Below, one piece after another: positions 33,079 through 44,942 of a stretch of DNA of 64,000 nucleotides; the stretch's first letter is position 1, and the number at the start of each line of letters is the position of its first letter. Source of the stretch: Cymodocea nodosa. Lineage: Eukaryota > Streptophyta > Magnoliopsida > Alismatales > Cymodoceaceae. The notes under the pieces are model-generated. The model saw nothing but the letters and a program-made list of their open reading frames with translations, searched no databases and was not told the DNA's origin. The position numbers and the translations under genes were made by a program. The DNA lies in assembly GCA_036874045.1 (NCBI GenBank), contig CM072337.1:4402001-4466000 (forward strand), given 5' to 3'.

Positions 33079-33300
33079 TCTACAATAAATCTTTCCAAAA
33101 AACCTGTATTACATTCTAGAGCAAATGATATAGAGGTTAGACATCATTTTCTAAGAGATAATGTAATTAAAGGAAAAATTAAATTAGAATTTGTGTCTAG
33201 TAAAAATCAATTAGCTGATATATTTACAAAACTTCTAGACGAAAATACATTTTGCAACATAAGATTGAATTTGGGTATTTGTAGGCTATGTGATGTGTAA
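33079..33300 (+). pseudogene. pol: S1 RNase H C-terminus
   Basis: Reads INLSKKPVLHSRANDIEVRH, VIKGKIKLEFVSSKNQLADI and LDENTFCNIRLNLGICRLCD, ending at TAA 33298-33300. It is the last 70 or so residues of pol and has no start in this copy. Confidence 0.88.
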
Positions 33301-34792
33301 AATGCTTAAACTCCACAAAAGATAAATTTTGGTGATGATGTTGTTTACCTCATAGATATCATATACTTATCATAAATATCTAAGTAATATCTAAACTACT
33401 ACATAAGATACTATGTATTTATTGTAATATTATAGTAGTATCTTATTGATTTTACGTAGTTTATCAATTTTAATGGTTTTCAAAATTTTAAGTGGAAGTG
33501 TAAATGAAAAACATTAAATACATTTGAAATCCTGAAATTTTGATTAAGTGATTTTCTTTGGATCAATGATAGTACATATGATCATGCATGAATTTGACTT
33601 GATTGATTAAACTTGTAGAATAATTTATATGTAAATCATCTTAAACTTTTAATCGAAAGTATGATCTTATTGAAACTGATTCATATTTTCAATAAAATCA
33701 TAGATGTAAAAATTGTATGAGATTTGTGTTTTATTGCATCTGTATTAATGGAATACATATATACTATACTTACAAAGTGAAAATCTTTGAGAGTTTATTG
33801 ATCAGTTTGATCATGAGCCTTTTGTACTTGAGCAGATAGGTATGTAAGGATTGTTGTCCTCAAAAAGGATTCTTTAAACCTGGCAACCTAAGGTCTTCAT
33901 CAGATCTGGGATTGTTGACTGAAAGCTCATTACACAGGTACATTAGAAAGCTCTTGTACGATTCAAGCTTTTTAAACTAACTTTTAAAGAAAATTATCAA
34001 TGTTTACTGTTTTTTTTTTTTAAAAAGAATTGTTTCATTAATTACAGATATCTTTGAATCAAATATAGTTTCTACCAATATGATTGCTGATTTATTGAAT
34101 CAACATTAGTACTTTTGACTATGTTTATTTGAGATACATTCTTTTATTCTTCTTGTGTTAATCATATTGAGTTTAAAGTTATGTTTTGATTCATATACGA
34201 ATGAAGTTGATTCTTGAAATCATTTATGATGAATTAAGGATGACAGAAATTGTTTGAAAAGAAAATTTAAAGTGTAGTTATAATTAACATATATTTTATA
34301 CTAATATATTTTGTTTGTTATTGAATATATTTGAAGTATATTTGTAGGGGGAGGAATAACAATGTCCAAAGCAGATTAATATAATTCAGAATATAAATCT
34401 TGGTTAGTCTGAGTTTAGTCCTCTTAAGATCTTGATGAAATAATTTAAAAGACAAACAAACTATTTTAGATTCATAAAAGGAATATGAGAATAGTTTACA
34501 ATGCTCTCAAGATGATGTTTTATATATGTTGAATATAGCTTGTGTGTTGTCTTCGGAAGATTTCAATTGAAAATATCTGAAACTTGTTTTTGGTAAAGTG
34601 TACTAACTGAACGTTATGTTATGTAAGGTAACGTGTAAAACTGCCTCTAGATAGCATTTTACTCGTTAGGTTAGTTAACTCAACAAGTTATACTTGAATA
34701 TTTCGAGTACCTTGATTGAATAAACTTTATTCAATATTCTTCTAAAATCCAAACCCGTCTTCTATACTCGTTGTGTTATTTGCCTAAAACTC
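33301..34792 (+). other. S1 pol-to-env spacer
   Basis: Noncoding 1.5 kb. It has the conserved box at about 33810-33960 with donor-like AG/GTATGTAAGG at 33839-33848, a T-run near 34009, and an internal polypurine tract AGGGGGAGGAA at 34346-34356. AACTCAACAAGTTATA words near 34675-34690 resemble the LTR arrays. Confidence 0.65.
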
Positions 34793-34800
34793 TATTTAAA
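34793..34800 (+). promoter_or_regulatory. TATA-like box before the env-position ORF
   Basis: TATTTAAA lies 83 bases before ATG 34883, the same sequence and spacing as in the minus-strand S1 copy. Confidence 0.45.
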
Positions 34801-34882
34801 CACTTATTACACGGGCACTTAGGTTATTCATAAACCTTTGTCTGAAAATCTTTCCCGCTTGTTCCTACTACATCTTGTGACG

Positions 34883-37143
34883 ATGGTCTCCAAGTTCTTC
34901 AAAGGTCGTGGTAGAGGAAAAGGAAAAAGCAGAGGAGATGAAAAAGGAAAAGAAATAGACCTTGATGAAGTTCCACGAGCTTGGTTTAAGAAAATACTTC
35001 AAGTGGACAAAAGGTTAGCAAAAATTTATAGTGAATACTTCTTTTCTGAAGAAATACTAGATGAAGTTAGACAAGAACTTCAAAATACAGATGCCAGCAT
35101 TAAGTACATGGGGATTCGAAGTAAATATGATAGAGAATATAGAATGAAGTGTGCTGAAATTGCATTTTTGGAATAGTATGCAAAATATATGGAAAAAGCT
35201 GTAGGTACATCAACTAGAATTCCTCAAACTCCTATTAGTGGTACACGACTATAACCATTTGAGGAAGAACATGAATTTGTTATTCCTACTCCTTTGTATT
35301 CAAAAGAAAAACAAACAAATATTGTTGTGAATCAAAGAAAAGTTGAAGGCTTTGAAAGGCAATAGCAATAGAAAGTGCCTTAGACGAATTAAATTAGAAA
35401 ACTTTTATGGAACAATTTCAAAAGAAAACAGCAAGAAGAGCAACTGACTTGTTATAGAAGAAGAAAAGTCAGAAAAATTATGTCTAAGGAAACGAAGTCT
35501 ATTGGAAAAGAAAGATCAGATGAGCATTTATTTCCAAAGGACAATGTATGTCTAGACATTGTGCCTTTTAGTGCATTTGATAAACTCATCAGTTCCGAGC
35601 ATACTAAAACTGATGAAGACAATGAGACTTTATTTTCCCTTGCTAGAAAACTTGAGAAGAAATCCAAGTCAAATATTAGCTCAAGTTTTTCTATTAGTTC
35701 AAGTCCTGATGATGTAGAAATTGAACAATCAGAGCATCAGGAAACTGACATAGAACAAGTTATTGCAGATATAATTGACAATGTTCAGGTAGTAACTAGT
35801 TCACAAACTTAATTGTCTGGAGTAGCAGATATTGAAAAAGTCAAGACTCCAGAAGAGCTTAATGTCAAACAACCTTCTTCAGAATCTATAGAAGTAGAGT
35901 CTGAGAATTCATAGCATGTATCAATGGAAATATCTATTGAACAAAATGAACAATTACAGACAGATACACTGGCTGTAGAATTTGTGGAAAAATTGAACTC
36001 TGAACATTCTATAGAGACTAAACAAATGAATGCAGAGCATATTGAAGATGTTCCTTATACTGTTGAAGTTGAAGAATCAAGCTTACATGCGCAGCTTCAA
36101 GAAAATATTTTCATAGAGGAACAACATGACATTCATTTTGCAGAAGTGATTCCTAAAGATGAAATAAATTCTGAATCAAGGCTTTAGGTATCACCTTCTT
36201 TGTGTACAATATTACAAATTCATGGTAATTCAATTCATTTTAGATCTAAGGTAGCATTGCAGAAATACAATAATCTGATTACATGTTAGATTCTGCATGC
36301 TCGTTCAATAAAATTCAGAAATTTGATGGAAATAAGATATCTATTTGAGTTTCAAGGCCTAATTCAATTCTTGCTAGTTGGAACGAAATGGAAGCAACAC
36401 AAAGAGCTTATTGCAGCCTTTTGTAGCAATCTGGTCAAGAATGACAATATATTGAAAACTCAAATAAATCAACAGGAGTTCACATTGTCTCTTTAATTAA
36501 TTTTTGAAGTTTTGGGATTAAAAAATGAAGGTGTTGTTATTACAAATAGATTTGACATGATCATACAATTGGAATGGGACATTCACTTATTATCAAAGAT
36601 TCCAGATGTATATACTAAAATGAGGTTAATGGAAAATCTGAATGCAGAGGCAAGGTTTATTGCAAATATATTGCATGTCAATTTATTTTAGAGAGTTGGA
36701 CACAATATGGAAGTCAGCAGAAGCTGTTTAAATGCAACTTATGGTCTGCTAAATAGAATTCAAATCAATTGGTTTGATGTTTTCACTTCTCAACTATAGT
36801 ATATGACTTCAAAGTTATTTTTTGGTGATGCTGTATGTAGACTCCTTGCAAGCCAATTGAATTTATCTGACTGGCCCTCTGAACCTAAAAGCATGAGAGC
36901 TTTTAATGTAAAAGATTTGCAAAGATTCCAAGCTATGCATCAACCTCAATGACAACAACAACAACCAACAGAATGTATAGAACAGATACAACCACAACAA
37001 CCAAGTTATTCAGTTCAAGCAGAACAACAACCCCAGCTACCTCCTGACCTAGATGATGTGCTTAACAAAATCAGAAATGATATTAGGCATCTAGGAGATA
37101 AAATATGTAATGCTATAAGTAATATACTTTGAAGGGATAGATA
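34883..37143 (+). pseudogene. Sirevirus env-position ORF (S1, plus copy)
   Basis: ATG 34883 begins MVSKFFKGRGRGKGKSRGDE. Residues 30-98 are kept here and lost in the minus copy (WFKKILQVDKRLAKIYSEYF, YRMKCAEIAFLE). A TAG at 35174 and at least seven further stops follow. The acidic linker (EQSEHQETDIEQVIADIIDN), the conserved core (VLGLKNEGVVITNRFDMI, AEARFIANILHVNLF, LASQLNLSDWPSE) and the Gln-rich tail with LPPDLDDVLNKIRNDIRHLG are all recognisable. It is an unknown function ORF in the env position. With the minus copy it defines an ancestral product of roughly 750 residues. Confidence 0.8.
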
Positions 37144-37318
37144 AATGTTTGTTTGCTTGTATCTAAATACAAAATGTAATGTTTATATTTATTGTTTGAT
37201 TCATTGAACAATACATTTTTCTATAAATGGTTCAATTCTTATTTATGTTTACAGAAAGTTTAGCTGTAAATATATCTCTTGGTTTATATACTGTGTAATC
37301 ATCTTTTTGATTAATGAC

Positions 37319-37333
37319 AAAAAGGGGGAGAAA
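37319..37333 (+). promoter_or_regulatory. S1 upstream polypurine tract
   Basis: AAAAAGGGGGAGAAA, about 340 bases before the LTR. It is one of several tracts. Confidence 0.65.
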
Positions 37334-37660
37334 TGTTAAATGTTAAAAATTCAAATGTAGAAGATGATTATGATTTTAATTGCATATATTATAAAGAGAG
37401 ATAATATTTAAGTGGTTATAACAGATGATAATGTAATCTAAAAGATAATTATGTGGTTATTAAAATTTGAAAGATACTTATGTAATTATTGACATCTGAA
37501 AGTTTTATTTCTGAGAGGTGAAATTTACACAAACAATAGAAATAAGCTTAAGTGAACTTAAGTCAACAAACTTGTTTGTTGAGTTAAAAGTTAACCCAAC
37601 GAAGGTGCTTTGTTGAGTTAAATATATTTCATAATTAATTTAATATGGTTTTGTCATCAT

Positions 37661-37675
37661 CAAAAAGGGAGAGAT
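37661..37675 (+). promoter_or_regulatory. S1 polypurine tract at LTR
   Basis: CAAAAAGGGAGAGAT abuts TGTTGAGTATTTTG at 37676. Hairpin words GAGTTAAAAGTTAACCC lie just upstream near 37580-37596. Confidence 0.8.
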
Positions 37676-37854
37676 TGTTGAGTATTTTGTTTTGATGATG
37701 TGTGCTGAATGAAAGTAATCATATTTACTCAATTACTATTGCTTGTGAAAGGAAATTGAAAACATCAATTAATACAGAAAAAGTTTACTGATATAAATAC
37801 TTGTCTGTATTGGATCTGAAATTATACTAAGTTAATAACTAGTCGTTTCGTTGT
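37676..37854 (+). repeat. S1 3' LTR, first 179 bases
   Basis: Matches the outer end of the S1 LTRs through CTAGTCGTTTCGTTG, then switches to S3 env-position ORF sequence. Confidence 0.85.
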
Positions 37855-38317
37855 AGAGTAAATTTGATATACAAGTGAACTGGTATGATATTTTGTTTAT
37901 CATATTCTAAATTTGCAGAGTAAATTATTTTACAGTAATGTTATTTTAAGACTTGTGGCAAGTCAAATAGATATTACACCTTGGCCAATGAAAAAGTTAA
38001 AGTCACAATCTTTCTCTGCAAAAGAACTTCATAAATACTAGGAAACAGATCCACTTGTGATTCGACAGCAACAACAACAATAGGATTAGCAAGAACAGCA
38101 ACAACAGCAATCAGAACAATTGACAGAAGAACAACAACATACAACATATGAACAACATACAAAAAGACCTACGGATTTATTACATCAACAAACACAAGCT
38201 CAATGTTCAAATTTAGATCAAATAGTAATTGTTCAAATAAATAGAGTAAGTATTGAAATTGCATAGAAAATTTTAGATACTTTGTTAGATATTTTTTGAA
38301 GACAAAGAGGCTTGTAA
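37855..38317 (+). pseudogene. S3 env-position ORF, C-terminal fragment
   Basis: Aligns with the minus-strand S3 ORF from about IQVNWYDIF onward: SQIDITPWPMKKLKSQSFSA, KELHKY, a stop, then a Gln-rich stretch coded by CAA/CAG runs (38060-38160), a Q/N-containing linker and the tail IVQINRVSIEIA ... LLDIF, stop, RQRGL. Stop codons and small indels are frequent. The 5' part is missing at the junction with the S1 LTR. Confidence 0.7.
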
Positions 38318-38623
38318 ATAAACAAATTATGTATCACATGATTTCATTAATTGTAATTTGTTACCAAAAATTGTATAAACTGTTTGCAAAATTTATGTTC
38401 TATACTTGTTTTTCAATAACTATTATTCAAAATAGTTATTATCTAAACAGTTTTTGTTATCCACATTTTGAGTTATACATGTTTAAAAGTTCTTTTGGAA
38501 AAATATATACTTAGCATTTTTTTCTTCCTTATATATATTTGAAATTTACTTTTTATAATGGCAAAAAGGGGGAGAAAGATTATTTGACTTATTAGGTTTT
38601 TTCATCATCAAAAAGGAGGAGAT
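38318..38623 (+). other. S3 3' noncoding region with two polypurine tracts
   Basis: AAAAAGGGGGAGAAAG at 38563-38578 and AAAAAGGAGGAGAT at 38610-38623, the latter abutting the LTR. The 72-codon ORF at 38296-38514 is AT-rich noise. Confidence 0.65.
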
Positions 38624-39850
38624 TGTTAGAAATTTTGTTTTGATGATGAATATTTTATTAAAGTTTATAAATAAGTTTAAATAATACTTTCTAAGTATAA
38701 TAGTCAAGAAATTAAATGCTGACAAGTTATCAGAAAGTTTCATTTAAATTTTGGATAGTTAACTTTCAGATAGTTAAAGTTTTCGGATAGTTAAGTTTTG
38801 GATACTTAAACTTTTAGATAATTAATGTTTTGATTTAGTCGAAGAGTTATGCTAAAAAACTCATATAGTTAAGTTATCTGCACATGTGTTTTTAATGTTT
38901 TAAGTTTTCACGTGTTTTCCATGTTCATTCGGTAATGAAAATTGAAGAGTTAGATAATTTTTCAAGTTTTTATATGCATGGATGGATAGCTGTTCGAGTT
39001 TTATAAAGTGACTAATGAATAGATAAGTTTTCTTGTTTCAATCATGTGTTTTGTAGGTGCAAAAAATCGAAGAGTTACAAATAAGTGTTTGAGTTTTTAT
39101 AGGACTTAATGGATAAGTGTTCGACTAAAGCGGTGACTTAGAAGATATTCTACAAATCTTGAGGAAGATAAAGTTTTAAATAGATCTATGATATGAAATC
39201 ATTGATATTCAAAATAATAGTGGAGATAGTGGAAATTCAAAAAGATGGTGGAGATCATGGATAATTTGAATTTGAAATTAGTATGTGGGATTATAAATTA
39301 AGTGGATGAATATGCTAAACATGAAGTCATAATTCGACTACTATAAATAGAAGGTACGAGCTGCATTATGATTATCCCAATTTGAAATACCAAGTTTGAG
39401 TATTCAATCCTAAGTTGAAGTATTCAAGTCAGAATGTTCAAATCCAAAAAAATTATCTAACATAAGAAGAAGTTTGAATTCCAAGCAATTTCAGAAAAAG
39501 GAGCTGCAATACAAGAAGTCTAGGAAATTCGACAACTAGAGAAGAAGAGATACAAAAGTTGAGCAAAAGGAAGGAAAAGGAGCTACATGTATAAAGATAT
39601 GGTTTTATTATACAATTCAAACTAGTTTAGAATAATGATTTTATTTTCTCTTTGAACAGTATCTCAAATTTTATTGTATTAAAATTGACAAGTAGGGAAT
39701 TTTGTTGAAAAGTAATTGTAAATTCTTTCTTTAAGTCAATAAATATTAGAATTTCATTTGTGAGTGTTTTGTGCTCTTATTTTATCTGCTAGTAATTTTT
39801 AATTGCTAAGACATAATTCACCCCCCCTCTTGTGATACGACGATCCTACA
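38624..39850 (+). repeat. S3 LTR (1227 bp), polypurine tract on one side, primer site on the other
   Basis: TGTTAGAAATTTTG ... CGATCCTACA, with AATTCACCCCCCCTCTTGTG near 39800-39830. A polypurine tract precedes it and a primer site follows, so it acts as 3' LTR to the left and 5' LTR to the right. TTCGAGTTTTTATAGG and CGGATAGTTAAG words fill the middle. Confidence 0.88.
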
Positions 39851-39852
39851 AT

Positions 39853-39864
39853 TGGTATCAAAGC
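39853..39864 (+). promoter_or_regulatory. primer binding site after S3 LTR
   Basis: TGGTATCAAAGC, one change from the standard Met-initiator site. About 30 bases of S3-type leader follow before the sequence switches. Confidence 0.75.
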
Positions 39865-39896
39865 ATTTATCTATTTTGGAATCAATTTATCTAAAA

Positions 39897-40665
39897 TGTG
39901 CTTTCTATCATGGAAGAGGATCTACAATATATTTTCTCTCTATATGTCATTGTATATGTAATCTCTCTCTTGTTAGCTCTATCTGATATTGAATGATCTG
40001 TTTGTATTTATATCTATAAATCTAACGATCATATTTCCCTTCAATAGTATTAATCTACTGTACTTGATCTTCAACATTATTCAACTTGTACTTACTGATC
40101 TGTCAATTCTAAGAATGGAAAGTTACTATTTTACATACTATTCTTTATACAACCTTCTAATTCCATTTGATTTTCAGATATTTAGATTTATAACCTTCCG
40201 AAAACTCGAACAGTTATCTTGTAACTCTTTGAAAAACTCAAACAGTTATACTTGTCACGTAATCCTTTAAGTTTTACACGTGAATCTTCTTAGTTTCAGA
40301 TAGTTATCTTGTAACTCTCCAAAAAACTCGAACAATTATTCTATAACTATCTGAAAAACTTGAACAGTTATCATTCAAGGCTTTTGACTACCCGACACAT
40401 GTTTCTTTAAGTTCCTCACATGTGTATTTGAATAACTTAAGTTTCAGATAGTTGTAACTATTAACTTACTGAAATGTTTCAACTCTTAGATAGTTAGCTA
40501 TAGTAACCTCCCGATTCTCCTCTAAGCTTTTGACTGCTATTTTCTTATTTCTGCACGTGCATAATTGAATAACTTAAGTTTCAGATAGTTAAATCTGTAA
40601 CCTTCCGAAACTTCCTATTTTTTGGATAGTTAGCTTATATTAGAAAAACTCAAAATATCTGCTCT
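39897..40665 (-). repeat. S2-type LTR fragment
   Basis: Aligns with the middle of the S2 LTR (about 12080-12800) in the same orientation. It has a CATTGTATATGTAATCTCTC start, GATCATATTTCCCTTCAATAG, arrays of CAGTTATCTTGTAACTCTCC and CAGATAGTTA words, and CACGTG near 40273 and 40556. Both ends are truncated. The 93-codon ORF at 39989 is not credible. Confidence 0.65.
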
Positions 40666-40669
40666 AGAA

Positions 40670-42156
40670 TTAATGTTTACTAGTAATTAAGAATTTATGA
40701 AATTCTGATTTTTATTGAAGTCAATTTATTTAAGAAATATTCAGAAAAGGTTACTTAAGGAAAGTTAATTTAATTCAATATGAGTACCAACTATATTCTT
40801 GTTACTTATGTATACACCTTTATAGAGATTTTAATTAGAAAATACATAGAAAGTATGTGTAGTTTATTAAAGGAAAGTTATTAACATTTTGTTAGAAAAA
40901 TTAAGTCTTGCGATTGTCTCTTATTTTATTTACTATCTTATTTTATTTTTTGGTTTGAAATTAATTAAGTCTATTAGGGGATCTTAAACCCTAGTCATTT
41001 GAACCAACTGGTTTGGGATGTGTTGACTAAAAACTCATTATACAAGTAATTTAGATTATACTTAAAAAATTTTTTTTCTTCCTATTCTCACTTATCATTA
41101 AGTAACTGATTATCTTTCCCTTAAGCAAGAGATTGTGATCACGTAAAAAGATGATATTGTGGGAGGTAACAAATAAAAAAAAGAAAAAAAAGGGGGCAGG
41201 GGCAATGTACTCAAGCTTAGTTTATATTACAAATGTTATAATAATTCTGGCATAAACTATGTATATAATCTTTATTAATTTTTTGTTACTATCTATTATT
41301 TACACATAATGTAATGCATTTATTTTCTTAAGTTTGAGTACTCATTGTTGAATTCTTTTAATTTACCTAAAGGTATATCTCTATGAATTTTCTTTTGTAA
41401 ACTGAATAAAATAAAAGTTAGAAAGTCTCAATTGATCACAAGCTTTTTGTACTTGAGCATATAGGTATGTAAGGATTGTTGACTTGAGAAATGACTCTTT
41501 AAATCTGGCAACCTAAGGTCCTGATTAGATCTGAGATTGTTGACTGAAAGCTCAATACATAGGTACACTAGAAAGCTTTTGTATGATTCAAGCTTTTCAA
41601 ATTAACTTTTAAAGTAAAAATATGCATATACTATTTTGAAAAGATGAAAATGTTTTATTAAAAGTATAGATATCTTTTGAATCGAATATAGTTTCTGTTC
41701 TTTATGACTACTAATGTTGAATTGAGATTAGACTTTTGAAGTGTTTATTTGAGATACAATTCATTATTTTTCTTGTTTTAATCGTATTAAGTTGAATTGT
41801 ATTTTGATTCGTATGCAATATAAATTTATTCTGGAAATCATATTGGAAAATTTAGGATAACAAATGTTTGAAAAAAAATTGATAGTATAACTACCATCTA
41901 TTTTATGTTAGTATATTTTGTATGTAAGTTACGTATTTTTGAAATATATTTGTAGGATGGAGAGGAAGAACAATGTTAAATTAGATTATTGATTGGTAAA
42001 AGAATATCTTAATATTAATCTAATTTTAGTATTCTAAGGACACAAGAGGAATATATATTTATGAAGAAAAGAAATAGTTCTAGCACTTTAGAAAGACCAA
42101 TTAACAAGAACATATTAGTTTGCTAAGGGACTAGCAAAAGTTAGGTATAGGGGAAG
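40670..42156 (+). other. S3 pol-to-env spacer fragment
   Basis: Noncoding. It aligns with the reverse complement of 48470-49500 (for example AGTAATTAAGAATTTATGAA and GTCAATTTATTTAAGAA). It includes CCAACTGGTTTGGGATGTG near 41009, the donor-like box at 41446-41530 and a purine-rich tract near 41956-41970. It ends in TATAGGGGAAG, which abuts LTR-X. Confidence 0.6.
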
Positions 42157-43138
42157 TGTTTAGAATAAAAAAGTGCATAATATTAATGATTAATTGTATA
42201 ATATTTAGTTTATCATATGAGAATTAAACCATTATATTACAATTGCACGATTATATGCCTTAATTAAAGAATATGCATAATTTCATGGAATTAACATTAA
42301 TTAAATATCATTTCTGAAAGATTGAAAACCTAACTTACATGTGATTTATAGTATTAAGCATGTTATGTTTTATTTGCACATATTTATATCATGTATAGGT
42401 GCAAAGTAATAACTTGTTGAGTTAAAGGTTTAAAGGTGTAAAAATATCACGTGAGAACTTGTTAAGTTAGCATAAATATACACGTTGAGTTACTTGATTA
42501 CACATTAAGGTAACACGTTGTGTCAATATTTGTTTAGAATGAAAAAGTGCATAATATTAATGGTTAAATAATGGTTAATTACATTATATTTAGCTAATCA
42601 TATGAGAATTAAGCCATTATGTTACAATTGCATGATTATATGCCTTAATTACGGAATGTGCATAATTTCAAGGAATTAACGTTAATTAAATATCATTTCT
42701 AAAAGATTGAAAACCTGATTTAAGTGTGGTTTTATAGTATTATGCATGATCTATTTTATTTGCACATATTTATATCATATACAGTGCACGGTACAAATTC
42801 GTTGAGTTATAGGTTTAAAGGTGTAAAAAGATCACATGGCAACTCGTTGAGTTACAGGTTTAAAGGTGTAAAAAGATCACGTGAGAACTCATTGAGTTAG
42901 CGAGTAAAACTATAAGTTGTATATTTGAATTCGTTAAGTTAGAATTAAGCACGTATTAAATTTAAATGTTTTATTATATCACGTGAGCTGCACATGTTTA
43001 ACTCATTAAGTTAGCATAACTGTACACATTGAGTTACTTGAATACACACTATGGTAACACGTTGTGTTAGTGTTATAAGCTCATAAGCTATTTCTTTATT
43101 GCACATGTTTTAATAGTTAAGTCAATGAAGTAAGTCTG
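42157..43138 (+). repeat. LTR-X with 374-bp tandem duplication
   Basis: TGTTTAGAATAAAAAAGTGC at 42157 recurs as TGTTTAGAATGAAAAAGTGC at 42531. The first 374 bases are thus a partial tandem copy of the second unit. The sequence matches the reverse complement of the complete LTR-X at 56991-57783, with CACGTG/GAGTTA words. The last 50 or so bases of the LTR are missing at the junction with the S2 LTR piece. Confidence 0.75.
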
Positions 43139-43368
43139 TGTTAGAACCCTTGTTTTTTGATAATACAAACTTCCATGTGAGGAATCAAATTGTATTTCAT
43201 AGGTGTCACAAGTCAGTTCAGCAAAATGAAGATCAAATGGCAAATAAACAGATTCAGATAGTTTAGAAATTGCTGCAAGAGAAAAACAGGATTTTAAGAA
43301 GGTTACCAGGCTTAAGTATCCGAAAGAATTGGATCTTTAGTGAGTTACAATGTTAAGTATCTAAAGAG
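43139..43368 (+). repeat. S2 LTR, outer-end fragment
   Basis: TTAGAACCCTTGTTTTTTGA, then GTGAGGAATCAAATTGTATT, matching the plus-sense start of the S2 LTR (reverse complement of 13447 leftward). It is cut at 43368 by the S3 LTR. Confidence 0.7.
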
Positions 43369-44618
43369 TGTAGGATCGTCTATATCACAAGAGGGGGGGT
43401 GAATTGTGTCTTTAGTAATTAAATACTAGCGGATAAAATAAGAGTACAAAACACTCGTAAATGAGATTCTATTCTTTATTTAAAAACAGAATTTACAATA
43501 TCTTTTAAGTTCAATTCCCTTATTGAAGGTTTTGATACAGTAATGTTTGATATACAATTCAAATAGAAAAACAAAGCTCTTATTCAAAACTAAGTTTGAA
43601 TAGTATAAAACCTAATCTTTATGCACACAACTTCTTTCTTTCTCTTTGCTTAGTTTCTATATCTCTTCTTCTCTAGTTGTCAAATTTCCAGACTTCTTGC
43701 ATTTGCAGTTCCTTTTCTAAAATTGCTTGTAATTTTGAACTTCTTCTGATGTTGGAGAATTTTTTTTTTCAGAATATGAATATTCAAACTTAACTTTTCA
43801 ATTAGAGATCTAGATTGAATATTCAAACTTGGTTTTTGAGATTGGGATCCTCTATTGTAATGTAGCTCGTACTCTCTATTTGTAGTCGAACTCTGTTGTC
43901 TTTCACATTCAGCATGTTCATCCACTTAATCCACAACCATAATCCACGTACTAATTTTTTCTTTAATCCAAATTACTATCTTTTTGAGTTTCCACTTTCT
44001 CCACAATCATTTTGAATTTCCACGATCTCCACTTGTAGATATATCGAGACTTTTATCTTCTTGGAGTCTTGTAGAATATCTTCTAGGTCTTCGATTTAGT
44101 CGAACACTTATCCTTTAAGTCTTGTAAAAACTCGAACACTTATCATTTAAGTCCTGTAAAAACTCAAACACTTATTTGTAACTCTTTGAGTTTTTACACC
44201 TGCAAAACACGTGACTAAATAAGGAAACTTATCTGTTCGTTAGTCCTTTTATAAAACTCAAACAGTTATCTATCCATGTGTATAAAAACTCGAACAGTTA
44301 TCTAACTATTCAATTTTTCATTACCGAACGTACATGGAAAACACGTGACAACTTAAAACATTAAAAACACACGTGTAGATAACTTAACTATACGAGTTTT
44401 TAATATAAAGTATTCGACAAAAATGAAACATTAACTATCCAAAAGTTTAACTATTGCAAATCTAACTCTTCGGAAATCTTTAATTTATCCGACATAAAAA
44501 TGAAACTTTTCGATAATTTGTTAACTAGTATACTTAGAGAAATATATTTAGAGAATATTATGTAGACATATTTAAAAACGTTAATAAAGCATATATCATC
44601 AAAATTAAATACCTAACA
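43369..44618 (-). repeat. S3 3' LTR (1250 bp)
   Basis: Minus-strand ends TGTTAGGTATTTAATTTTG ... CGATCCTACA, with CACCCCCCCTCTTGTGATA near 43390. CACGTG boxes lie near 44205, 44338 and 44370, along with ACTCGAACAGTTATC words. The polypurine tract abuts at 44619. Confidence 0.88.
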
Positions 44619-44723
44619 ATCTCCCCCTTTTTGATGATGTCAAAACCTAATAAGTCACATAATTTATATCTCCCCCTTTTTGGCATTATAAAAAAGTAAA
44701 CAAACTATTTTCTCCCCCTTTAG
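44619..44723 (-). promoter_or_regulatory. three S3 polypurine tracts
   Basis: Minus-strand AAAAAGGGGGAGAT at 44619-44632, AAAAAGGGGGAGATA near 44669-44683, and AAAGGGGGAGAAAA near 44711-44724. Multiple tracts are a Sirevirus feature. Confidence 0.7.
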
Positions 44724-44942
44724 GAAGTTAAGCAAGTTAAATGTAAGGAAGGAAATCTTACTAAGTATATATTAATCAAAACGATAGTTTCAAACATACA
44801 TAAAATTTATGGATTAAGCATAAACTGTTTAAACATAAACTATGAAAAATAATCACATAACATTAAATTCAGTAAACAGTTGACATAATAGTTTTGGTTA
44901 CAAATTACAAGAAATAAATCATGTAATACATAATTTGTATTA
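44724..44942 (-). other. S3 3' untranslated stretch
   Basis: AT-rich noncoding between the env-position ORF and the polypurine tracts. No feature was seen. Confidence 0.5.

Larger units (their letters stand above)
33079..37854 (+). mobile_element. Sirevirus S1 element, 3' part
   Basis: Starts within RNase H and continues through spacer, TATA-like box, env-position ORF, two polypurine tracts and the first 179 bases of the 3' LTR. It is collinear with 15571-21650 on the other strand. The 12-base word TCTACAATAAAT occurs on both sides of its left junction (33059 and 33079). Confidence 0.88.

Noticed and set aside
32845..33119. Pro/Arg-rich ORFs in three overlapping frames
   Set aside because: They are a by-product of the GC-rich repeat, with no stable frame or homology.
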